NCBI GenBank assembly: GCA_027043985.1
Contig: JALUDQ010000161.1
Location: forward strand, 1-11,044
From: Desulfurococcales archaeon
GTDB lineage: Archaea > Thermoproteota > Thermoprotei_A > Sulfolobales > WANQ01
Length of the DNA: 11,044 nucleotides
Direction of reading: 5' to 3'
This document shows, one piece after another, positions 1-6,274 of this stretch. Below the pieces are notes generated by a model that was not told the DNA's origin, ran no database searches, and was given only the letters and a program-made list of their open reading frames with translations. A program made the translations under genes and the position numbers. Every line of letters begins with the position of its first letter. Position 1 is the stretch's first letter.

Positions 1-689
1 TCAAGGTATATCAGAGACTCCAATATAACGTGCAGGTTGGGCGTAGGCTCGCCACCAACATGGTTAATATTACGTGCACCACTCTCCCTCAACTCCTTCT
101 GTATAAGCGCTAAACGTCTAGCATCAACTTCAACACCGCTACGAGGGTAGAGTTGGCTTATATCATAGTTCTGGCAGAAGACGCATCGGAAATTACATCC
201 ACCATAAAATATTGTGCCACTGGGAACTAGTGGAGCCTCCTCACCCAAATGATGAAACCATGAGTGAACATAAACCCGGTAATCTAGCTGGCAAACACCC
301 CTCTTCCCCTTCAATCTATTAAACCTACACCTCCGCTCACAAAAAGTACAAGACTTAAGATTTTCCCATGCAATACGAGCTTTAACATGCAACAAGTTCT
401 TACCATCCACCACTGGTAGTTCATTAAACCTTAACTCTCCGCTCTTAATCCGTTCAAAAACATTCCAAAACTCTCTAGAAAGCTCGCGGTGAAGACTCCA
501 TAAACCCTCCAAGTTGAGCTTATCCGGGTCCTCCGGCGACTCTATACGCTTAGCTATCATAAACTTAGCAGGCTTAACATCAACCATAACATCATAATAC
601 CATGAAAGCCTCCTCCTAACCTCTGGGTTCTCCCACACAGTCAAGGCGTCAGGTCGAGCAAGCCTCCAATACCATGAGGGAACGCTCAA
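1..689 (-). CDS. PflX-type radical SAM protein (pyruvate formate-lyase activating enzyme homologue), 3' end beyond window
   Basis: My own translation of the minus strand gives 229 codons with no stop, running off the left edge. Seen: a CxxxCxxC radical SAM cluster (C165, C169, C172) in the context GCNFRCVFCQN, followed by NINHVGGEPTP, which fits the GGEP-type SAM-binding strand. A second cysteine group lies upstream (C114, C117, C121, C133; spacing CxxCxxxCx11C). Together these resemble the COG1313/PflX branch of glycyl-radical-activating-enzyme relatives, whose substrate is generally unknown. The family link is knowledge of motifs, and no target enzyme is visible nearby. Start: TTG at 689-687, the first start codon after an in-frame TGA. 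One GGAGG lies 11 nt upstream and another only 1 nt away, because a 10-bp unit is tandemly duplicated here (see findings). The gene is divergent from moeA. The family is confident; the start is moderately so. Confidence 0.88.
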   Translation of the reverse strand, partial: MSVPSWYWRLARPDALTVWENPEVRRRLSWYYDVMVDVKPAKFMIAKRIESPEDPDKLNLEGLWSLHRELSREFWNVFERIKSGELRFNELPVVDGKNLLHVKARIAWENLKSCTFCERRCRFNRLKGKRGVCQLDYRVYVHSWFHHLGEEAPLVPSGTIFYGGCNFRCVFCQNYDISQLYPRSGVEVDARRLALIQKELRESGARNINHVGGEPTPNLHVILESLIYL

Positions 690-704
690 GCCTCCTCAAG
701 CCTC
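685..704. repeat. 10-bp tandem duplication over the start region of the PflX-type gene
   Basis: CTCAAGCCTC occurs twice back to back (685-694 and 695-704). On the minus strand each copy reads as a Shine-Dalgarno plus TTG module (GGAGGCTTGAG-like). Ten is not a multiple of three, so the upstream TTG opens a different frame that ends after 16 codons. Only the downstream TTG (689-687) enters the radical SAM frame. Confidence 0.85.
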
Positions 705-745
705 CTAAGACGCCCTTTAATCTAGGTATGTTTTTCCCGAACTCT

Positions 746-759
746 GTATTCTAGAATAC
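746..759. promoter_or_regulatory. Perfect 14-bp palindrome between divergent genes (candidate operator)
   Basis: GTATTCTAGAATAC is its own reverse complement over all 14 bases. It lies between the start of the PflX-type gene (689, minus) and that of moeA (855, plus), upstream of both likely promoters. This is where a dimeric winged-helix or ribbon-helix-helix regulator could bind. A regulatory role is inference; no regulator gene lies in the window. Confidence 0.45.
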
Positions 760-774
760 TGTTATAGGAGGATT

Positions 775-815
775 TAGGATTACTTCCCTGGAGAGAGGTA
801 ACATAAATAATCCTA
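775..815 (+). promoter_or_regulatory. moeA promoter region with 8-bp inverted repeat over the TATA-like element
   Basis: TAGGATTA (775-782) and TAATCCTA (808-815) are exact reverse complements separated by 25 bp. The right arm overlaps ATAAATAA (803-810), a good archaeal TATA-like box. From there, transcription would start near 830-835, leaving about 20 nt of leader before moeA with a GAGGT ribosome-binding site at 840-844. A protein bound to the repeat would block TBP. The repeat is seen; its function is inferred. Confidence 0.45.
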
Positions 816-854
816 GTAGCTTAACCTATCGTTGAACTAGAGGTTATATGAGTC

Positions 855-2585
855 TTGAAGCGCCAGCAATTGTTTATAAGGCTTACAAGTCTTGAGGAAG
901 CATGGAAGCTTGTATGGGAGCATATTCCACCAAAGCCTCTTGGCGTAGAGGAAGCGTTTATTGAGGATGCTTTTAACCGTGTTTTAGCCGAGGACATATA
1001 TTCTCCTATTAGTTATCCTCCTTATCCTAGAAGTATTGTTGACGGATATGCTGTTAGAATTGATGATGTACGTAATGCATGGGAGGATAGACCAGTGGAG
1101 CTATTGTTTAAGGGGGAGCTACGTATAGGTGAACCCCCTGGTAAAATATCTGTGGGAGAAGGCGAAGCCGTATACGTTGACACGGGATCACCTATACCGG
1201 ATGGAGCTGACGCTGTTGTACCCGTAGAATATACTGCTAGGAGAGAAGAGAAAGTAGTAGTCTATCGTAGCGTTGCCTTGGGCGAGAATATTGCTTGGCC
1301 TGGAAGCGATGTTGTTCGCGGAGAATTATTGTTTAGGAGGGGTGAGAGGCTTTCAGCCTACCATATAGCTGTACTAGCTAATGTAGGGATTCGTAGGGTC
1401 AAAGTGTTCTCTAAGCCGAGGATAGCGATAATATCTACTGGTGATGAACTCGTAGAACCCGGTAGCATTCTCGAGCCGGGAAAAGTCTATGATTCAAATA
1501 GTTTTAGCTTGAAAGCAATGCTCGAGAGGGACGGCTTCAAGGCAGATAGACTAGGCATTGTAGGAGACCGCGAGGAAGAGCTTAGGAGAATAGTTGAGGA
1601 GGCAGTAGAGAAATATGATATAATATTATTATCTGGTGGCACATCAGCTGGTGTAGGAGATATAGTCTACCGTGTGCTCGGGAAGATAGGCGAGCTAATA
1701 GTACATGGGCTTAAATTAAAGCCCGGTAAGCCTACAATCATAGCTCGTGTAAAAGACAAACCAGTATTCGGATTACCTGGCAACCCCGGATCAGCCCGCA
1801 ACGTATACGAAATACTAGTTAAACCATACCTATACCGGATGGAGGGCTCAGAGACTAGTGGAGTAGCTGAACTAGAGGCAATACTAGCCCTACCAGCTCA
1901 GGGAGCACGTGGTAGGAGAACCTATCAGCCTGTATTCTTATACTGGAACACTATATTGAATGAATGGATAGCAGTACCCTATGAATACGAGTCCTACATG
2001 ATTAAGAGGGTATTAGAGGCTGATGGAATACTAGTTATAAGCGAAGAAGAATACGCCCCAATAAAGCCGGGAACAAGGAGAAAAATCATCCCATTAAAAC
2101 TAGTTAAAAAAGACGTAATAGTAGGAGAAGAATCAAGCCTACTAGTAGAAAAAGCTAGAGAAGAAAATAAGCGCCCCCTACCCCTGGGATCGCTTACCGC
2201 TAAAATATTGTTTGAAAACAACTATGTATCAAGCATAGTAGTATCACATGACATAGTGGGAGAGTTGGGCGGAAACCCGAAGATAGTAGAAGAGAAGAAT
2301 AGGAAAATCTTAATAGTAGCTGGAGAAAACTTGAAGAAAACAATAAGAGTGGCATGGTACTCTCAGGCGACGAGTCTCTCAAAACTACAAAACATTATAA
2401 TAGAAGAATACAGGGAGCATAGGATAATAAGGGTTAAGTCGAAAACACCATCACAAGCAGCTCTATTATTTAACGACAACCAAGTAGACATAGCAATAGT
2501 ACCAGAAGAATACTATGGATTAATTGAAAGAAAAAACAAGATAATACACACTGAAACAGAAAAACTATTGTATATTACAAGGTAA
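855..2585 (+). CDS. moeA: MoeA molybdopterin molybdotransferase with degenerate C-terminal binding-protein-like domain
   Basis: MoeA inserts molybdate (or tungstate in many hyperthermophiles) into adenylylated molybdopterin in the cytoplasm, the last common step of Moco/Wco synthesis. Seen: YPPYPRSIVDGYAVR (54-68), TGSPIPDGADAVVPVE (110-125), STGDEL (194-199), the MoCF-fold SGGTSAGVGD (260-269), HGLKLKPGKPT (284-294) and FGLPGNPGSA (305-314). MoeA domain IV ends near residue 412. Residues about 420-576 are an extra domain, resembling the periplasmic-binding/LysR-substrate-like domain often fused to archaeal MoeA. It is short, lacks a GSGTR-like ligand loop and is coded by more A-rich DNA than the MoeA core. 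Start: TTG at 855 with GAGGT at 840-844 (10-nt spacing); the N-terminus MKRQQLFIRLTSLEEA fits the family. An ATG at 848 is out of frame. The MoeA assignment is very firm; the tail's origin is inferred. Confidence 0.95.
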   Translation: MKRQQLFIRLTSLEEAWKLVWEHIPPKPLGVEEAFIEDAFNRVLAEDIYSPISYPPYPRSIVDGYAVRIDDVRNAWEDRPVELLFKGELRIGEPPGKISVGEGEAVYVDTGSPIPDGADAVVPVEYTARREEKVVVYRSVALGENIAWPGSDVVRGELLFRRGERLSAYHIAVLANVGIRRVKVFSKPRIAIISTGDELVEPGSILEPGKVYDSNSFSLKAMLERDGFKADRLGIVGDREEELRRIVEEAVEKYDIILLSGGTSAGVGDIVYRVLGKIGELIVHGLKLKPGKPTIIARVKDKPVFGLPGNPGSARNVYEILVKPYLYRMEGSETSGVAELEAILALPAQGARGRRTYQPVFLYWNTILNEWIAVPYEYESYMIKRVLEADGILVISEEEYAPIKPGTRRKIIPLKLVKKDVIVGEESSLLVEKAREENKRPLPLGSLTAKILFENNYVSSIVVSHDIVGELGGNPKIVEEKNRKILIVAGENLKKTIRVAWYSQATSLSKLQNIIIEEYREHRIIRVKSKTPSQAALLFNDNQVDIAIVPEEYYGLIERKNKIIHTETEKLLYITR

Positions 2586-2602
2586 ATCATCGTTAGCTCC
2601 GG

Positions 2603-2611
2603 AAAATATTT
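2603..2611 (+). promoter_or_regulatory. Putative TATA box for the structured RNA / phosphorylase-like gene
   Basis: AAAATATTT preceded by GG lies 18 bp after the moeA stop. The usual archaeal spacing of about 25 bp puts a transcription start near 2630-2636, exactly where the GC-rich structured segment begins. That would make the structured segment the 5' end of a transcript. This is a single AT-rich match, so the call is tentative. Confidence 0.35.
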
Positions 2612-2636
2612 CTAAGAGATACAAGGAGTAACAGTA

Positions 2637-2717
2637 ATCTCGGGGTCAGAGGCGGGGCGAGCCTAACCCGCGTAACGGGGTGCAATGAAACCCCGTACGG
2701 TTGCACGTCACTCAACA
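2637..2717 (+). ncRNA. Candidate structured RNA: cis-regulatory leader or small RNA upstream of the phosphorylase-like gene
   Basis: By my count 2641-2710 is 46/70 G+C (66%), against 21/60 (35%) in the preceding 2581-2640. High local G+C in an AT-richer hyperthermophile is a known sign of structured RNA. Best hairpin: 2671-2681 with 2690-2699, ten base pairs with one bulged A2674 (CGTaACGGGGT/ACCCCGTACG), loop GCAATGAA. Competing pairs: GCGGG 2652-2656 with CCCGC 2667-2671; loop GTGCAA 2680-2685 with TTGCAC 2701-2706 (pseudoknot or switch); CGGGGT 2641-2646 with ACCCCG 2690-2695; and TAACCCG 2664-2670 with CGGGTTA 2732-2738, two bases before the downstream ribosome-binding site. An H/ACA-like reading also exists: an ACA at 2715-2717 lies 15 nt after the hairpin base. 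It matches no tRNA, 5S, SRP, RNase P, C/D-box or fluoride-riboswitch pattern I know. Confidence 0.45.
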
Positions 2718-2756
2718 ATAATCCTATTTCTCGGGTTAATGAGGTGGTTATAATCC

Positions 2757-3545
2757 TTGGATGAGAGAGATGAGTGTGGCCCAGTATTTGGTCCAATGGA
2801 CTGGATAGAATATGTTTGTAAGTCTAAGAACCTGGATCCAAGTTCTCTTGACGTGGGCGAAGTATTAATTGTAACCAGTATTAACCGTATATGGAGTCAT
2901 CTAGTAGAGAAGCTTGGATTGAAGTGTAATAATAAGTGGCTCTATGAATGCAACTCTAGATGGGGGCTACATAATGGTTTTGTATCGGGTAAGAAGATTT
3001 CATTAATGTATATTGGTGTTGGTCCTGGAGAAGCAGGTGTTGTAGAAGAAGTACTCGCTCTTGGGAAAACTCGTCATATATTGTATATAGGGTATTGTGG
3101 TGGAGTAGGTTCTAATGTAGATATAGGAGACTTCATAATAGTTACGGGAGGAGTATGCGAGGACGGGTTAAGCCAACACTATATTCCACATGGTATAGGC
3201 TTAGATGTAGATAAAATACACGTTGATATGCTTTCAAGAATACTAGAGGATATGGGGCTACGCTATCATCGGGGTAGGATGTGGAGTCTTCCAGCACCCT
3301 TCCGTGAACATCGGTGGAAGCTTAAAGAGTATCATGAGAAATGGAGTGTTCTTGGAGTTGAAATGGAGGTTTGCAGCCTACTAGCAGTGGCAAAATACTA
3401 TGATATCGGGTTCTCAAGCATACAGCTAGTATCGGATACAGTTTACCCAGAGCATCGTATAGGCTTCCATGAGAAGAGGCTTGAAGAAAATATTTCACGG
3501 CTCTACTCAATTGTTGAGAAAACCGTGGGTTTTCTCACTATTTAA
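2757..3545 (+). CDS. Nucleoside phosphorylase/nucleosidase-fold protein, divergent phosphate site
   Basis: 262 residues with the PNP/UDP phosphorylase fold (PNP_UDP_1 type). Seen: GVGPGEAGVVEEVLALG (87-103), HILYIGYCGGVG (107-118), DIGDFIIVTGG (122-132), the ribose-binding GVEMEV (200-205, M203/E204) and VSD (225-227, D227 at the catalytic-Asp position). Family members cleave the N-glycosidic bond of nucleosides using phosphate, or water in nucleosidases. Oddities: the normal IRxG(T/S) phosphate strand reads ILYIGYCGG, so the Arg and Thr/Ser are both Tyr (Y110, Y113). The GDPxR loop is TSINRI (40-45), keeping only the Arg. Phosphorolysis is therefore doubtful; a hydrolase or an altered activity is possible. 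Start: TTG at 2757 with a strong GAGGTGG at 2741-2747 (9-nt spacing). It is preceded by the structured element and stands alone. The fold is confident; the substrate is unknown. Confidence 0.8.
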   Translation: MDERDECGPVFGPMDWIEYVCKSKNLDPSSLDVGEVLIVTSINRIWSHLVEKLGLKCNNKWLYECNSRWGLHNGFVSGKKISLMYIGVGPGEAGVVEEVLALGKTRHILYIGYCGGVGSNVDIGDFIIVTGGVCEDGLSQHYIPHGIGLDVDKIHVDMLSRILEDMGLRYHRGRMWSLPAPFREHRWKLKEYHEKWSVLGVEMEVCSLLAVAKYYDIGFSSIQLVSDTVYPEHRIGFHEKRLEENISRLYSIVEKTVGFLTI

Positions 3546-3548
3546 CCA

Positions 3549-3556
3549 TATATAAA
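3549..3556 (+). promoter_or_regulatory. TATA box for the COG1032 radical SAM gene
   Basis: TATATAAA lies just after the phosphorylase-like gene's stop and is the best TATA-like sequence in this gap. It predicts transcription from about 3575-3580 and an 80-nt leader that contains the inverted repeat at 3602-3634. A second AT-rich candidate (TAAATATTT, 3586-3594) could place the start later. Confidence 0.4.
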
Positions 3557-3592
3557 CATACATGCAATGTGTTTAGCGTAAGCCGTAAATAT

Positions 3593-3617
3593 TTGTATGA
3601 TAATTCTTGTATGATAA
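3593..3617 (+). repeat. Direct repeat of 11 bp with 14-bp period
   Basis: TTGTATGATAA occurs at 3593-3603 and again at 3607-3617, with the linker TTC between. It lies in the leader/promoter of the radical SAM gene and overlaps the left arm of an inverted repeat (3602-3634). It may be paired regulator half-sites or a slippage duplication; the sequence does not decide. Confidence 0.6.
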
Positions 3618-3634
3618 GAAGTAGTACAAGAATT
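3602..3634 (+). promoter_or_regulatory. Perfect 10-bp inverted repeat before the radical SAM start (operator or mRNA hairpin)
   Basis: AATTCTTGTA (3602-3611) and TACAAGAATT (3625-3634) are exact reverse complements around a 13-nt spacer. As RNA this makes a 10-bp stem ending 16 nt before the GGGTGG ribosome-binding site. As DNA it is a long dyad suited to a dimeric regulator. The right arm covers the TTG at 3633, which argues against that TTG as the start codon. Confidence 0.5.
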
Positions 3635-3659
3635 GATAACATCTATCAAGGGTGGGATG

Positions 3660-5198
3660 ATGGAACACTACGATATAGTGTTGACAGTAGATAGGTGTAT
3701 GATGAGCAATCACCATGGTAAAGAATTCATAGGGTTTATGGCAACTGGGCCGGCAATAGGATTACCCGAAAGAATATGGAAGTGGATCGCGTGTCCTAAA
3801 GTAAAAACCGATAAGATTGGTAGACCAGTTGAAGCACCCTATGGTATGAGGAAGATTGAAGCAAAACTAATAGACGAGGGGTTTAAGGCAGCGATAATAG
3901 ATCCAGATTACCTTCACTTACACTTAAAACATGCTAAAGTACTAATGCTAAGCCATCATGACTACTTTGCCTTGGGGCCCCCGAGTTCTGAGTGGTGGCT
4001 TGTTACAAAGAAAGAACCCGTTAACCGCAAGTCCTTCATATCGTTTATGGAGAGACCCGAGATAAGAGAGGCTAAGGCTAGGGGTGTGAAGATAATTGCT
4101 GGAGGCCCCGCTGCATGGCAGTGGCTCTGGAATGAGGATTACTGGGCTAAGTGGGGTATTGACACTGTTGTTGATGGTGAAGGCGAGAGGATTGTTGTCG
4201 AACTAGTTGAGAGAGCGTTAAATGATGAGCCACTACCGCGATACGTCTATGCTGGTCCACGAGAGAGTCCGAGCATAGGAGAGATATCAGTCATCAAGGG
4301 TGCTAGTGTTAATGGGCTAGTAGAAATAATGCGTGGCTGTCCACGTGGCTGTAAGTTCTGTAGCGTAACGTTGAGACCATTACGCTTCATACCCTATGAT
4401 ATAATTGAGAGTGAAATAAAGGTTAACGTAGCCCACGGGATAAAAGCTGGCATACTGCACTCAGAAGACGTACTACTCTATGGAGCAGACGGCGTAAAGC
4501 CTAGACCAGAACCCTTAATGAAGCTCCACGAAATAGCACTGAGACATTATAGGGGACTGGCTTGGAGCCATGCAAGTCTAGCAGCAATAGTCTATGCTGA
4601 ACAAAAACATAAGCTTGTCTCGAGGCTAACAGACTACATATACAGTAAGGCGGAGCAAGACTATCTGGGAGTAGAAGTAGGAATAGAGACGGGCTCAGTG
4701 AGACTAGCCAAGATAATAATGCCAGCTAAAGCAGCACCCTTCCCCGCCGAGAAGTGGCCAGAAATAGTAGAGGAGGCATTCAAGATAATGCATGAAAACC
4801 GTATAGTACCAGCTGCAACACTAATACTAGGCTTACCCGAAGAGAAAGAGGAAGATGTAATAGCTACACTTGAATTACTGGATAGGCTAAAGGATTACCG
4901 TAGCCTAATAGTACCAATGTTCTTTGTCCCAATGGGGTTCTTGAAGAATAAGGACTGGTTTAAAGACATACATGTAACAGAAGCACATATAATGGTTATG
5001 AGGAAGACTCTAGAACACTCGCTAAGATGGGCTTACAACATAATGAACGAGTTCTACATGAAGGGGCCACAATACCTTATCGCAAGAGCTCTACTGAAGA
5101 CCTTCCTACTATACGTTAAGTGGAAAACACGTAACATAGATGAAATAATAGCTAAACGCTTCAAGACAAAGCTATCAGCTAAAGCTACCACAACCTAG
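3660..5198 (+). CDS. COG1032-type radical SAM protein (probable B12-binding-like N-terminal domain)
   Basis: 512 residues from ATG 3660. An Fe-S oxidoreductase of the B12-binding-domain radical SAM class (COG1032); the reaction is unknown. Seen: an archaeal-type N-terminus ([19 protein letters not shown]); a Rossmann/B12-like region about residues 55-185 including [10 protein letters not shown] and the conserved VVDGEGE (about 170-176); the radical SAM cluster [11 protein letters not shown] with C227, C231 and C234; EVGIETGS (339-346); and LILGLPEE (388-395). No DxHxxG cobalamin-ligand motif is evident, so B12 binding may be base-off or absent. Start: ATG 3660 sits 4 nt after GGTGG (3651-3655). 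ATG 3657 is nearly equivalent. TTG 3633 is in frame but lies in a hairpin arm without a good ribosome-binding site. The 3' end overlaps the convergent gene by 14 bp. Family firm; function unknown. Confidence 0.9.
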   Translation: MEHYDIVLTVDRCMMSNHHGKEFIGFMATGPAIGLPERIWKWIACPKVKTDKIGRPVEAPYGMRKIEAKLIDEGFKAAIIDPDYLHLHLKHAKVLMLSHHDYFALGPPSSEWWLVTKKEPVNRKSFISFMERPEIREAKARGVKIIAGGPAAWQWLWNEDYWAKWGIDTVVDGEGERIVVELVERALNDEPLPRYVYAGPRESPSIGEISVIKGASVNGLVEIMRGCPRGCKFCSVTLRPLRFIPYDIIESEIKVNVAHGIKAGILHSEDVLLYGADGVKPRPEPLMKLHEIALRHYRGLAWSHASLAAIVYAEQKHKLVSRLTDYIYSKAEQDYLGVEVGIETGSVRLAKIIMPAKAAPFPAEKWPEIVEEAFKIMHENRIVPAATLILGLPEEKEEDVIATLELLDRLKDYRSLIVPMFFVPMGFLKNKDWFKDIHVTEAHIMVMRKTLEHSLRWAYNIMNEFYMKGPQYLIARALLKTFLLYVKWKTRNIDEIIAKRFKTKLSAKATTT

Positions 5199-6174
5199 TT
5201 ATCTCATCGACAATAAAGCCATCATAGTATTCGCGTCTACTATCTTTTCTAACAAGCTCTACACCAAAACCCTCTACAACTTCACCGATAATACTAGCGG
5301 TAACTCCAACTTTACCCGCATATTCTAAGATATAGTTGGCTTTTTCGCGTGGAATAGTTGCGAGGAGAACACCACTACTAATCAGTTTTAAGGGGTCTAT
5401 GCCTAAGGCGTTAGTGATGATCCTTGTCTCTTCAGCAACTGGTATCTTTTCCTCATAGACTATAAACTTCTTCCCGCTAGCAATACTCATCTCAACAAGT
5501 CCGCCTATTAGTCCGCCCTCCGTAGGATCATGCATACTTGTTGCACCAAGCCATGCAAACAATAATGCCTCACGCACAACGCTAACCTTCCATGTAAATT
5601 CTTTTGCACGAGCTATGATTTCCTTATCCACGCCTTTCTTAACAAGTCTTTCCTCAAAGTCTCTCGCAATAATACCCGTTCCCTCTAATCCGGCAGTCTT
5701 AGTCATAACCACTAGGTCTCCTATTCTCGCACCACTAGTGAGTACGAGAGTCTTCTTAGATGCAAGACCCATAGCTGTGACATTAACTATTGGTCTATCA
5801 AGTCTCGGAGTCTCCTCAGTATGCCCGCCAACAATCATAACGCCTAGTTCTCTAGCAGCACTATCCATATCACGTGTAATAGTATCTAAGAGTTCTTCAT
5901 CAAAGCCCTCTGGTAGGAGGATAGTTGTGGAAACCCATAGAGGCCTAGCACCTCGAACAGCGACATCATTGCAGGCAATGTTTACTGCAAGCCATCCGAG
6001 TCTCTCAACAGCTTCGGTAATGGGATCGCTATGTACTACTAATACTCTATCACCCATGTCTATTATAGCGGCATCAGCCCCTATACCTGGTCCCTGCAAT
6101 ACTTCTCTCCTCTTATATCCTATCCTATTGAAAACGTATTTCTCCATGAAATCGTATCCTAGTTTACCCGTCAA
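5185..6174 (-). CDS. HypE/PurM-like AIR-synthase-related ATP-binding protein
   Basis: 329 residues of the PurM/HypE/SelD/ThiL ATP-binding superfamily, closest by motif to archaeal HypE-like proteins. Seen: [11 protein letters not shown] (28-38), metal-site region HSDPITEA (48-55), [10 protein letters not shown] (69-78), VGGHTEETP (115-123) and HDPTEGG (215-221). True HypE ends in PRIC, whose Cys becomes the thiocyanate of [NiFe]-hydrogenase cyanide synthesis. This protein ends VDEITRLW, with no C-terminal Cys, and no other hyp gene is in view, so a hydrogenase-maturation role is not supported. An uncharacterised ATP-dependent activation is more likely. Start: TTG 6174-6172 with AGGTGA (complement of 6182-6187) 7 nt upstream; the N-terminus MTGKLG fits the family. 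Likely TATA: the AT-rich block at 6224-6234. Its stop lies inside the convergent radical SAM gene. Confidence 0.85.
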   Translation of the reverse strand: MTGKLGYDFMEKYVFNRIGYKRREVLQGPGIGADAAIIDMGDRVLVVHSDPITEAVERLGWLAVNIACNDVAVRGARPLWVSTTILLPEGFDEELLDTITRDMDSAARELGVMIVGGHTEETPRLDRPIVNVTAMGLASKKTLVLTSGARIGDLVVMTKTAGLEGTGIIARDFEERLVKKGVDKEIIARAKEFTWKVSVVREALLFAWLGATSMHDPTEGGLIGGLVEMSIASGKKFIVYEEKIPVAEETRIITNALGIDPLKLISSGVLLATIPREKANYILEYAGKVGVTASIIGEVVEGFGVELVRKDSRREYYDGFIVDEITRLW

Positions 6175-6223
6175 CTAGAAATCACCTATACCAGAGGCTA
6201 CAGTAAAACTAGGCTATAGATGG

Positions 6224-6234
6224 TTAAAAATATT
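6224..6234 (-). promoter_or_regulatory. Putative TATA box of the HypE-like gene
   Basis: On the minus strand 6234-6224 reads AATATTTTTAA, the most AT-rich block between the aglB stop and the HypE-like start. The usual spacing predicts a start near 6203 and a leader of about 30 nt carrying the GGTGA ribosome-binding site. Its T-run could also act as the aglB terminator. Tentative. Confidence 0.35.
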
Positions 6235-6274
6235 GTAAAACAAAGAAGGTCTTCAAGGAGGCAATACAATTGGT

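Noticed and set aside
848-895. ATG at 848 opening a 15-codon frame overlapping the moeA start
   Set aside because: Out of frame with MoeA; the TTG at 855 gives the family N-terminus. A leader peptide is possible but nothing beyond the ATG supports it.
2645-2700. Fluoride (crcB) riboswitch
   Set aside because: The conserved GAUG and CUGAUG-type elements are absent, and the downstream gene is not a fluoride exporter.
2641-2710. tRNA or C/D-box small RNA in the GC-rich element
   Set aside because: The opposite strand has a GGGGT/ACCCC stem, but with an 8-nt loop that is not a TTCRA T-loop, and there is no acceptor or anticodon arm. No RTGATGA C box paired with a CTGA D box is present on either strand.
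3633-3659. TTG 3633 as start of the COG1032 gene
   Set aside because: It sits inside the arm of a perfect inverted repeat, has no good ribosome-binding site, and the family N-terminus fits ATG 3657 or 3660 after GGTGGG.
5615-6178. Long plus-strand open frame of 187 codons opposite the HypE-like gene
   Set aside because: It is antisense to a gene with clear family motifs, Ser/Thr/Pro-rich in the way shadow frames are, and has no recognisable domain.
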